DNA of 19,830 nucleotides, taken from NCBI GenBank assembly GCA_044338255.1, contig JBIILZ010000073.1:1-19830 (forward strand). The letters are read 5' to 3'. The position numbers were made by a program, and so were the translations under genes. Positions 13,406-19,830 of the stretch are shown here, piece by piece. The notes under the pieces are model-generated. The model had not been told where the DNA came from, did not search any database, and saw only the letters and a program-made list of their open reading frames with translations. The stretch's first letter is position 1, and the number at the start of each line of letters is the position of its first letter. The stretch comes from CAIUVD01 sp044338255. Its GTDB lineage: Bacteria; Planctomycetota; UBA11346.

Positions 13406-14353
13406 TTAGGTGCCAATCTTGCGCACGACGGCGGTCGCCACGCGCAGCAATACGGGGATCAATTTCGCGCGGCAGGACTCGAGCCCCATGTACAAGGCCA
13501 GATCTTCCTTGTCGAAAATCGCCACCGCCCCGGCCTCGATGAGCTTGCGGTGCATCTCCGAGCCAGCCTTGGCGATGGTGCTGATGACCACCGTCGGGAT
13601 CGGCTTGTAGGCCATCAGGCGCTTGAGGAAGGACAGCCCGTCGAGTTTGGGCATGATGATGTCAAGGCACAGGACATCGGGGTCGAGCTCCATGATCTGC
13701 TGCCGGGCCTGGAAGGGATCCTCGGCCTCGCCGATGACTTCGAGATCGGGATGGTCGGCGAGCGTCTGCTTGAGCAGATTGCGCACGGTGGCGGAATCAT
13801 CGATGATCAGGATGCGGATCTTGCGCTTCTTCAAGGCCATGGCTTTCGCATGGGCGGCACTGGTCGCAGCATCCTGCATGATCGGTTCTACGACCAATTC
13901 ACCGCTATCGGTGTACAGGCGTACCCGGCGGCCGTGCATGCCCCCGGTCTCGTTGCGGCTAATGCCCACACCGGCGGCGAGGAGGGCTTCACGAGCAGCG
14001 GCGATATTGCGCTCACCGACGTCGCCGAGACCGGCACTGACGATCGAACCGAGATGCCCGACGACCTGACCTCCGCCACCGACGAGCGTCGCCCGCAGAT
14101 CGGTCAGCTTGCTCCCGGCCATCGCCGCCATCTTGAAGAGCATGGCGATCGCCTGATCGCCGCATTTTCCCGGCGGCAAGCTGCCCATCGTATGCGGCAG
14201 GAGGAAATGGTTCATGCCGCCGAAGCGGTGCCGCGCATCGATGAGCACTACCGCCACACACGAACCGAGCAGGGTCGAGATCTGCGTCGGCTCACGGGCG
14301 TAGTGCATCTCTCCGGGGAGCAGGAATACCCCGGTACGTGTCGTCTCAGCCAT
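13406..14353 (-). CDS. cheD: CheD deamidase fused to a CheB-type receiver domain
   Basis: A 315-residue fusion. Residues 1-158 are CheD, the receptor glutamine deamidase, with the catalytic cysteine in LLGSCVAVVLID (C32) and the histidine in GGMNHFLLP (H49). The family segments VGGGGQVVG and GERNIAAAREAL, the RNETGG turn and GRRVRLYTDSGELVV complete the domain. Residues 159-178 are a short charged linker. Residues 179-298 are a full receiver with acidic pair D185/D186, phospho-acceptor D231 (CLDIIMP) and K282. This receiver resembles the one in the neighbouring CheB: by hand, about 45 of 80 aligned positions are identical. No methylesterase domain follows. Most CheD proteins are about 160 residues and stand alone. 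ATG 14353 overlaps the cheA stop by one base. Both domains look intact; phospho-control of deamidation is inferred. Confidence 0.93.
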   Translation of the reverse strand: MAETTRTGVFLLPGEMHYAREPTQISTLLGSCVAVVLIDARHRFGGMNHFLLPHTMGSLPPGKCGDQAIAMLFKMAAMAGSKLTDLRATLVGGGGQVVGHLGSIVSAGLGDVGERNIAAAREALLAAGVGISRNETGGMHGRRVRLYTDSGELVVEPIMQDAATSAAHAKAMALKKRKIRILIIDDSATVRNLLKQTLADHPDLEVIGEAEDPFQARQQIMELDPDVLCLDIIMPKLDGLSFLKRLMAYKPIPTVVISTIAKAGSEMHRKLIEAGAVAIFDKEDLALYMGLESCRAKLIPVLLRVATAVVRKIGT

Positions 14354-16512
14354 CAGTATTCAACCAGGGCATCGACGTTGAGGATCATCGCTACGCTGCC
14401 ATCGCCCATGAGCGCTCCGCCGCCGAGCAGGCGGTTGGTGGCGGGTAAACCACGGATGCTGCAGACCACGACCTTCTGCACCCCGATCACCTGATCGACC
14501 TCGATCGCCAGACGCTTACCCTTGCTTTCGAGGGTGACCGCCGTGGCGCGCAGCACGGAGTCCATCGGCGACAGGTCGAGGGCATCGGCAAGCGCTAGGA
14601 AACGGAGAATCTCGCCATGGCGCATCAGGCAGCGGCCGTGGCTGCCCATAGACGAAACCTCCTCGGTGTCGATGCGGAACGTCTCGCGCACGCGCTCCAG
14701 CGGGACGACAAAGAGCTGGTCTCGCAGGCGCATGAGGTAGCCGGGTAGGATCTGCGTGGTCACGCGCTTGGGCAGGGTCAGCACGAAGGACGAGCCCTTG
14801 CCGCGCACGGTGTGTACCTGGATGGTGCCGCCGGCATCGTCGATCGCCCGCTTCACCACATCCATGCCTACCCCGCGACCGCTGATATCGGTAATGCTTT
14901 CAGCGGTGGACAGGCCGCTGGCGAAGATGCAGTTGACCACATCATCTTCGGACATCGCCGTTTCCGGCTTGACCAGGCCGAGGGATTCGGCCTTGGCGCG
15001 GATGCGTTCGAGATCGAGGCCACCGCCATCATCCTCGATGGACAGGACGATCGAGGTAGATGTCTCCGTAGCCCTGACGTGGATGTTGCCGACCCGCGGT
15101 TTACCGCATTTTTCTCGTTCTTCCGGCTTCTCGATGCCGTGATCGGCAGCGTTGCGGGCCATGTGCGTCAACGGCGCATCCATGAGATCGACGAGGCTCT
15201 TGTCGATATCGATATCGTCATCCTCGATGACCACCGTGGCCTCCTTGCCCTTGGCCTGGGAGGCATCGCGGACGATGCGCGGGACCTTCTGCAGCAGGCG
15301 ACGAATGGGGATCTTGCGGATGCCCATGATCGACGATTGCAGCTTGCTCGAGAGATCGGCGAAGGTCTCGGTGGCCCGCCGCAGGTCACGCGCCAGCAGG
15401 TGCAGCGAAGGGTGACCGCCGGCGGAAAGACCGCGTGCCCGGCCTTGCAGGTGATCGAACATGTCCCCGACCACCAGCAACTCGCCGACATAATGCAGGA
15501 AGGTATCGACGCGCGCCTCCGAGACGCGCATCGATTTATCGCCCTGATTGGCCGCCTGGGCAGAGGCCGCGATCTCCTCCTCGCTGATCGGCTTGCCCTT
15601 GGCAAGCGGCGTCGAGGTCTCCACCGAGACGTGGGGCAGCTCGTCCGCGGGAGCGGTCATCAAGCTCGCAAATCCCTGCATGCCGGGGATCTTCAGCAAA
15701 CGCTCCTGCAGAAATTCGCGCAGCAGGGGATCGAAGCCCATGGCTTCGGTGAAAGTCCGATAGCCATCGATCATTTCCAGGGCGAGGTTGCGCGCGTAGT
15801 CATCACCGGCGGCAGCCAGGACCTGCTCCAGCAGGACGAGCACCTGCGACGATTGGTCGGGATCGAGGACCCCGTCCATCGGCGGCGCCAGGATATCGTT
15901 CAATTCCCCGAGAATACCCTTGCTGGGGAGCGCTTCGACGCGGTTCGCCTTACCGGGATCGAGGGCCCGCAGATGGGCGATGACCTTTTGTACAGCGGGG
16001 TGTTCGGTCACCGGTAGTCGACACAGGGCCTCCTCAGCGGCGAGGATATCGCCGTTGATGGAGGCCCAATCCGTGCTCTCGCCGGGGGCCCCGCCCGCCC
16101 GCTGCTCCTGCACTTGGATGGTCTCAATGATGGCATCGAAGACCGCCGGATCAGTGGACTCTTCACCGCTGGTGCAGATGCGCTCGAAGATGCTGCCGAG
16201 ATGATCGAGTCCGGTGAGCAGGCAGCTGATGACATCGCGATCGGCAGCGAGCTTGTCCTTGCGCATGGCGTCAAGGAGGTTTTCCAGGCGATGCGCCAAC
16301 TGCTTGGCGGTCATGAAACCGAAGAATGAACTATTGCCCTTGATCGAATGCGCGGCGCGGAAGATCGATTCGATGATCGTCTTGTTGCCCGGATGGTTTT
16401 CGAGCTGCACCAGCTGATCGCCCACGAGATCCAGCTGATCACGGGTCTCGTCGAGGAATCCGGCTAAAAGCTCGGGGTCGGCAATCCTGTTGCCAAGGTC
16501 ATGTTCGCTCAT
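14353..16512 (-). CDS. cheA: CheA chemotaxis histidine kinase
   Basis: CheA autophosphorylates on histidine under receptor control and donates phosphate to receivers. It has 719 residues. The P1 Hpt domain covers about 12-115, with the phosphorylated histidine H55 in AAHSIKGNSSFFG. A long middle section (about 115-325) contains no recognisable P2 docking domain. The dimerisation domain starts near 328 (VSEARVDTFLHYVGEL) and includes KIPIRRLLQKVPRIVRD. The ATPase domain has the N box HMARNAADHGIE (450-461), the G1 box EDDGGGLD (493-500) and the G2 box ISGRGVGMDVV (543-553). A CheW-like domain from about 585 to the end (LMRLRDQLFVVPLE, LGGGALMGDGSVAMILNVDAL) binds receptors. Its start overlaps the upstream receiver stop as ATGA. 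All catalytic features are present. Confidence 0.95.
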   Translation of the reverse strand: MSEHDLGNRIADPELLAGFLDETRDQLDLVGDQLVQLENHPGNKTIIESIFRAAHSIKGNSSFFGFMTAKQLAHRLENLLDAMRKDKLAADRDVISCLLTGLDHLGSIFERICTSGEESTDPAVFDAIIETIQVQEQRAGGAPGESTDWASINGDILAAEEALCRLPVTEHPAVQKVIAHLRALDPGKANRVEALPSKGILGELNDILAPPMDGVLDPDQSSQVLVLLEQVLAAAGDDYARNLALEMIDGYRTFTEAMGFDPLLREFLQERLLKIPGMQGFASLMTAPADELPHVSVETSTPLAKGKPISEEEIAASAQAANQGDKSMRVSEARVDTFLHYVGELLVVGDMFDHLQGRARGLSAGGHPSLHLLARDLRRATETFADLSSKLQSSIMGIRKIPIRRLLQKVPRIVRDASQAKGKEATVVIEDDDIDIDKSLVDLMDAPLTHMARNAADHGIEKPEEREKCGKPRVGNIHVRATETSTSIVLSIEDDGGGLDLERIRAKAESLGLVKPETAMSEDDVVNCIFASGLSTAESITDISGRGVGMDVVKRAIDDAGGTIQVHTVRGKGSSFVLTLPKRVTTQILPGYLMRLRDQLFVVPLERVRETFRIDTEEVSSMGSHGRCLMRHGEILRFLALADALDLSPMDSVLRATAVTLESKGKRLAIEVDQVIGVQKVVVCSIRGLPATNRLLGGGALMGDGSVAMILNVDALVEY

Positions 16513-16988
16513 GGCGGGTTCACCGAAAGGCTCTGGCTGGATTTCAGGCGCTGCAGCTTACCCAGCTGATCAAGCCAGCCCTGAATCAACGTCAGCGCCA
16601 GATTCACCGCCAATTCGAGCGGCACGAGATCATCGAGGGGCTTGGTCACGAAGGTGAAGGCTCCCTCATACAGGACGTTGAGAATGTTGTCGATGGTCAC
16701 GTCGCCGGTCATGATGATGACCCGCATCAGCGGATAATCTTGGCGAATGCTGCGCAACAGATCCAGGCCGTCGATGCCGGGCATGAGCAGATCGGTGATC
16801 ACCAGATCATAACGCGACAGGGCCAGCGCCTGCAGGGCCTCTTGGCCATCAGCGGCGACCGTGACCATGAAACCCTGCATGGTGAAATGCCGTTCAAGAA
16901 TCAGGCGGATGACCGGATCGTCATCGACGATCAGCAGCCGGACATTGAGCGGGCGCGGCTGCTGGGGTTCGTTGGCGGCGATTTTCAC
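16509..16988 (-). CDS. Single-domain response regulator (CheY-like receiver)
   Basis: A 159-residue protein built around one receiver domain (about residues 17-135) and an extended C-terminus. The acidic triad is D22/D23 region (LLIVDDDP) and phospho-acceptor D66 (VITDLLMP), with T94 in MTGD and K116 (VTKP). The roughly 25 residues after the receiver are helical and Gln/Lys/Ser-rich, with no output domain. The frame extends to ATG 17060, but that would overlap the previous gene by 76 bases. GTG at 16988 is preferred because it overlaps the previous stop as GTGA, like the other junctions in this cluster. The stop overlaps cheA as ATGA. It may be the CheY that controls the motor, or a phosphate sink; the sequence does not tell. 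Confidence 0.85.
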   Translation of the reverse strand: MKIAANEPQQPRPLNVRLLIVDDDPVIRLILERHFTMQGFMVTVAADGQEALQALALSRYDLVITDLLMPGIDGLDLLRSIRQDYPLMRVIIMTGDVTIDNILNVLYEGAFTFVTKPLDDLVPLELAVNLALTLIQGWLDQLGKLQRLKSSQSLSVNPP

Positions 16989-17785
16989 GTTGCCGGGCTT
17001 TCGGTCAAAGGACGAATGACAGCGATCGCAGCTGAGATGAGACGTTGATAGGCAGGCCATTCGGTGGTCACGGCGGCGTGATTTCCAGCCCGTGCCTGGC
17101 GTTCGAGGTGGTCCATGGCCCGGGTCAGGACGCTCAGCCCGACCGTACCGCAGCCGCCTTTCATCCGATGGGCGATCTTGGCCACGGCATTCAGATCGGA
17201 GCTGACGATGGCCTGCTTGAGATGCGCACTCCAGACGGTGAGATCGTTATGCATCAGGCCATAAACCTGGGCCACGGTAGCGGCCCCATAGAGCTGGAGA
17301 TTCTGAACCACCGCCTGGTCGAGCTGCATGATCTCCTCAGAGTCACCCGCGCTGGTCGCGACCAGGGAATCCGCGGCTTGACCAGAGACACCGGAGCCCT
17401 CACCGCACAGTCCCAGGCGCAGGCGCACCACCTGCAAGAGGATCTTACCATCGACCGGCTTGGTCAGATAATCGTCCATACCGCTGGCGATGCATTTTTC
17501 GCGATCGCCGGTCAGCGCCTGAGCGGTGAGGGCGACGATCGGCACATGCCGACCTTTGCCCTCGGTAGCCTCGAGCCTGCGGATCGCGCGGGTCGCTTCC
17601 CACCCATCGCAACGCGGCATCTGGCAATCCATGACCACCAGATCATAGACCTGGGAGTGGAAGGCCTGGATCGCCGCCAGGCCATCCTCCGCCAGATCGA
17701 TCTCGAATCCGCCTTGTTGTAGGAGGGAGATGGTCACCTTCTGATTAACATGATTGTCTTCGACCACCAGAATGCGCTGGCTCAT
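16985..17785 (-). CDS. Receiver-Hpt phosphorelay protein
   Basis: 266 residues with two phosphotransfer modules. The receiver (3-122) has acidic residues E9/D10, phospho-acceptor D53 (VVMDCQMPRCDGWEA), the conserved T87 and K109 (LTKPVD); the CQMP form is typical of receivers found in hybrid histidine kinases. A loose Ser/Gly/Ala linker (about 128-150) leads to a C-terminal Hpt domain with H206 in IAHRMKGGCGTVG. No kinase or output domain is present. It is the first of six tightly packed genes ending in cheB. A separate phosphorelay branch between CheA or another kinase and the receivers here is likely. BarA- or ArcB-type hybrid kinases carry the same REC-Hpt pair at their ends, so this may derive from one that lost its kinase part (inference). 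Confidence 0.9.
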   Translation of the reverse strand: MSQRILVVEDNHVNQKVTISLLQQGGFEIDLAEDGLAAIQAFHSQVYDLVVMDCQMPRCDGWEATRAIRRLEATEGKGRHVPIVALTAQALTGDREKCIASGMDDYLTKPVDGKILLQVVRLRLGLCGEGSGVSGQAADSLVATSAGDSEEIMQLDQAVVQNLQLYGAATVAQVYGLMHNDLTVWSAHLKQAIVSSDLNAVAKIAHRMKGGCGTVGLSVLTRAMDHLERQARAGNHAAVTTEWPAYQRLISAAIAVIRPLTESPAT

Positions 17786-17921
17786 ATGCGTACCTGACGA
17801 TGCGCACCTGCGCGAGTGGACTGGAATGACAACCTGCTGACCAGGAGAGTAGCGCTATGGCTGTAGACATGCATGTGACGGTATTCCTGCTCGATGATCA
17901 CGGACGAGGCCCTTGGATCCT
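17786..17921 (-). other. Spacer between mcp and the REC-Hpt gene
   Basis: The largest gap inside the chemotaxis cluster, 136 bases. It contains a perfect palindrome ACATGCATGT near its middle and no credible open frame or T-run hairpin. It could hold a secondary promoter for the six downstream genes; I found no convincing promoter boxes. Confidence 0.4.
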
Positions 17922-19670
17922 TCAGAAACCTTTGAAGTCCCCGTGATGTCCGGCCCCGTGGAGCGGCAGGACATCCTCCTCCTTGGCGGTAGCATTCTTT
18001 GCCGGCGAGGCCTTGAGGCTTGATGATTTGGCGGCCGCTGCCGGCTTGGGCGCCGGGGACTTGGACGACGGCGACTTGGGCGCCGGCGACTTGGACCCAG
18101 GTGCTTCATGCTCAGCTTCGGCAACCACCTTGCCGCTGGCAGTGGCCACTAGGCGATCGACACCGGCGGCAAGCTCCTCGGCCCGGCCACCCAGCTCGTC
18201 GCTGGTGGCGGCGGTCTCCTCGGCGACAGCGGCGTTCGCCTGGGTCACCTGGTCGATCTCGGCCAGGGCCTTGCGGATCTGCTCGACGCCCTGGCTCTGC
18301 TCGTTGGTCGCCTGGCTGACCTCGGCCATCAGATCGGTAACCTTGCGCGTCCCGTCGACGACCTTGGTGAAGGCATTCACGACATCCTGCTGCAGGCTGA
18401 CCTTGAGATGCTGCTCGAGCTCGGCGGCGGCAGCTACGACCTTGGCGGCAGCGGCCTGACTGCGTTCCATCAGCGCGCTGGTGCTCTTGACCTCTTCGGC
18501 GCTGCGCTGGGCGAGGCTGCGAACCTCGTCGGCGACGACCGCGAAACCCGCCCCAGCCTCACCAGCACGAGCGGCCTCGACGGCGGCATTGAGCGCCAAG
18601 AGGTTGGTCTGGAAGGCGATCTCATCGATGGTCTCGACCACTTTCGCGGTCTCGCGGGTGGCCTGATCGATGTCCGCGAGGCTCTTGCGCAACTGGCCCA
18701 AGCGCTCGGCGGCATCGGTGGCGGCGCTGCGCGCGATCGCTTCACCGCTGGTGGCCTCATGATTGCCCTGCTTGGCCAAGGTGTCGGCCTGGCGGGCGTG
18801 GTCGGCATTGCGGCGGGTCAGATCGGCGAGATTTTCCAGGCTGGCGACGGTCTCTTCCAGACTCGCGGCGCTGCGGCTGCTGCCGTCGGCGAGGCCGCTG
18901 CTGGCTTGACGGAGATGATGCATCGAGTCGCCGAGACTGGTGGTCTGTTCCTGCAGGTTGACCAGGAACGCCTCCACCGGGCCGGCGATGCGTTTGATGG
19001 TGGTCCCGTTGATCCAGATCGTGAACAGGACCGCGATCCCCGCGAAGCCGATCAGCCCCCAGGTTGCGAAGTTAGCGAGATTGATGTCTGCTTGCTCGAG
19101 TTCTTTACTATGGTGACTGACTATTTTAGAGAGCTTGTCGATCGCCTCCCGATGCTGTTCGAAGAGCGGGCTCAGCTTGGCCTCGATCAGCTCTTCGATC
19201 TCGATGGTAAGCTGCTTCTTGGCCTCCGCGTTTTTGGCACCGATGTTCTCGAGCAGCGGGAAAATCTCCGTATCGACTATGTCAAAGAACGCTTTCGCCG
19301 GCGTGTGCGACTCATCGAACAGGAGCGTCTGCAGATCCGGCGGCAGGTTCTTGGCTTTCCAGTAGGCCAGACGTTCGTCATACTCCTTGTGCAGCGCTAC
19401 GAAGCGTTCCTTCCGCTCCATCGTATGCTTCTCGTCGTGATCGGCCGCTAACTGGTAGACCTTCAGGTAGGACTCAAGGATATACGCCGGCGGCGGCAGG
19501 ATATCGGCGATGAGATCCTTGTCGTCGATCACCTGCTGGTAGCGCGGTGAGCCGATACGGAGGTTATCGAGGAGGAGGATCCCCGCGAGGGAAAGCACGA
19601 TCAGCGATACGACGCTGATGGTGGCCGCTATTTTCAGGCGACGTGAAAGGGCATTGGCATTTGTGCTCAT
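17922..19670 (-). CDS. Methyl-accepting chemotaxis protein with C-terminal tether and candidate CheR-docking pentapeptide
   Basis: A 582-residue transmembrane chemoreceptor. TM1 is residues about 13-35 and TM2 about 203-222. Between them is a helical periplasmic sensor of about 165 residues containing DLIADILPPPAYILESYL, which I cannot match to a named ligand domain. There is no clear HAMP domain after TM2; the cytoplasmic coiled coil begins directly. The signalling tip is at about 345-395 (EIAFQTNLLALNAAVEAARAG and the following GFAVVADEVRSLAQRSAEEVK), the region that contacts CheA and CheW. Residues about 515-575 are a Lys/Ser/Pro/Ala-rich flexible stretch, and the protein ends GDFKGF. DFKGF fits the x-(H/F/Y/W)-x-x-(H/F/Y/W) pattern of the pentapeptide that docks CheR or CheB on receptors such as E. 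coli Tar (NWETF). It lies 40 bases after the cheW stop. Confidence 0.93.
   Translation of the reverse strand: MSTNANALSRRLKIAATISVVSLIVLSLAGILLLDNLRIGSPRYQQVIDDKDLIADILPPPAYILESYLKVYQLAADHDEKHTMERKERFVALHKEYDERLAYWKAKNLPPDLQTLLFDESHTPAKAFFDIVDTEIFPLLENIGAKNAEAKKQLTIEIEELIEAKLSPLFEQHREAIDKLSKIVSHHSKELEQADINLANFATWGLIGFAGIAVLFTIWINGTTIKRIAGPVEAFLVNLQEQTTSLGDSMHHLRQASSGLADGSSRSAASLEETVASLENLADLTRRNADHARQADTLAKQGNHEATSGEAIARSAATDAAERLGQLRKSLADIDQATRETAKVVETIDEIAFQTNLLALNAAVEAARAGEAGAGFAVVADEVRSLAQRSAEEVKSTSALMERSQAAAAKVVAAAAELEQHLKVSLQQDVVNAFTKVVDGTRKVTDLMAEVSQATNEQSQGVEQIRKALAEIDQVTQANAAVAEETAATSDELGGRAEELAAGVDRLVATASGKVVAEAEHEAPGSKSPAPKSPSSKSPAPKPAAAAKSSSLKASPAKNATAKEEDVLPLHGAGHHGDFKGF
18045..18094 (-). 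repeat. 15-base repeat encoding KSPAP-type linker
   Basis: On the coding (minus) strand the receptor's tail contains three consecutive 15-base units encoding KSPAP, KSPSS and KSPAP, followed by K. A fourth, degenerate unit (PGS) lies on the N-terminal side up to about 18104. Forward-strand unit starts are 18045, 18060 and 18075. The near-identical codons point to recent tandem duplication in a spacer whose length can drift, in keeping with a flexible tether rather than a folded domain. Confidence 0.8.
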
Positions 19671-19710
19671 GACGATTCCGAGAAGGAAGAGGTGCGAACG
19701 AGGGGGTGAT

Positions 19711-19830
19711 TTAGGGAGTGGCGAGAACGACGGCTTCGCGACCGAGGGCTTGATCGATATTGAGGATCATCACCACCCGCTTGCCGATCTTGCCGACGCC
19801 GGCGATGGTCTCGCGGTCGTGGCTGTGGCT
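19711..19830 (-). CDS. cheW: CheW-like coupling protein, C-terminal end (continues beyond the window)
   Basis: The last 39 residues of a gene whose start lies outside the window. It reads SHSHDRETIAGVGKIGKRVV, then MILNIDQALGREAVVLATP and TAA at 19711-19713. The pattern GVGKIGKRVVMILNID is the closing beta-strand pair of CheW domains, the SH3-like adaptors that link receptors to CheA; the CheW domain of the CheA here ends in a similar way (LMGDGSVAMILNVDAL). Position directly upstream of mcp in the same direction supports cheW. A CheV or another CheW-containing protein cannot be excluded from the fragment alone, although CheV would normally have a C-terminal receiver after this segment. Confidence 0.82.
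   Translation of the reverse strand, partial: SHSHDRETIAGVGKIGKRVVMILNIDQALGREAVVLATP

Noticed and set aside
14812..16017. 401-codon plus-strand frame inside cheA
   Set aside because: Antisense shadow of cheA; the CheA domains on the minus strand are continuous.
16985..17060. Longer N-terminus for the single receiver (MACLSTSHLSCD start at 17060)
   Set aside because: It would overlap the REC-Hpt gene by 76 bases and adds residues that do not belong to a receiver; the GTGA overlap at 16988 fits the cluster pattern.
18408..19451. 347-codon plus-strand frame inside mcp
   Set aside because: Antisense shadow of the chemoreceptor; glycine/alanine/leucine-rich with no recognisable fold.

Overview
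This window is GC-rich, densely coded DNA from a Gram-negative bacterium. It can probably respire nitrate (periplasmic Nap genes), take up ferrous iron (Feo) and carry out chemotaxis. The style of the Nap proteins (a NapB with extra hemes, a Tat-type NapG), a siroheme reductase of the CPGxxTCxLG type and a long heptanucleotide repeat recall Planctomycetota and other PVC-group genomes. That placement is a low-confidence impression; the window has no rRNA or other taxonomic marker. No tRNA, rRNA, CRISPR array, insertion sequence or phage gene was seen.

Layout. (1) Positions 1-2235, plus strand: the 3' end of napA, cut at about position 99 by sequence that does not continue the gene, then a tetraheme NapB-like cytochrome, a Tat-exported NapG-type ferredoxin and a 98-residue protein of unknown role, packed as an operon. 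(2) 2289-4666, plus strand: feoA, feoB and a 42-residue FeoB-associated Cys-rich membrane peptide, preceded by a small palindrome. (3) 4667-5041: a gene-free stretch holding a 7-mer tandem array of exactly 35 units between convergent genes. (4) 5042-7234, minus strand: an exported 730-residue protein ending in six MORN-variant repeats, function unknown. (5) 7367-9130, minus strand: a nitrite/sulfite reductase hemoprotein ending in a strong bidirectional terminator. Divergent from it at 9322-11550, plus strand, is a monomeric NADP-dependent isocitrate dehydrogenase. (6) 11573-19830, minus strand: a chemotaxis cluster read in the order cheW (C-terminal end only), mcp, REC-Hpt, REC, cheA, cheD-REC, cheR, cheB.

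How the genes work together. The Nap genes form a periplasmic nitrate reductase whose quinol-oxidising partner (NapC or NapH) is not in the window. FeoAB would supply iron for the Fe-S clusters, hemes and siroheme of the neighbouring enzymes (inference). The chemotaxis cluster encodes receptor, coupling protein, kinase and a full adaptation set (CheR, CheB, CheD). Its most unusual parts are a CheD deamidase fused to a CheB-like receiver, which could put deamidation under CheA control, a receptor with no HAMP domain that ends in a flexible tether and a candidate CheR-docking pentapeptide (DFKGF), and two extra phosphorelay proteins. The six genes from REC-Hpt to cheB are joined by stop/start overlaps or a 4-base gap, so they are probably translated as a coupled set.
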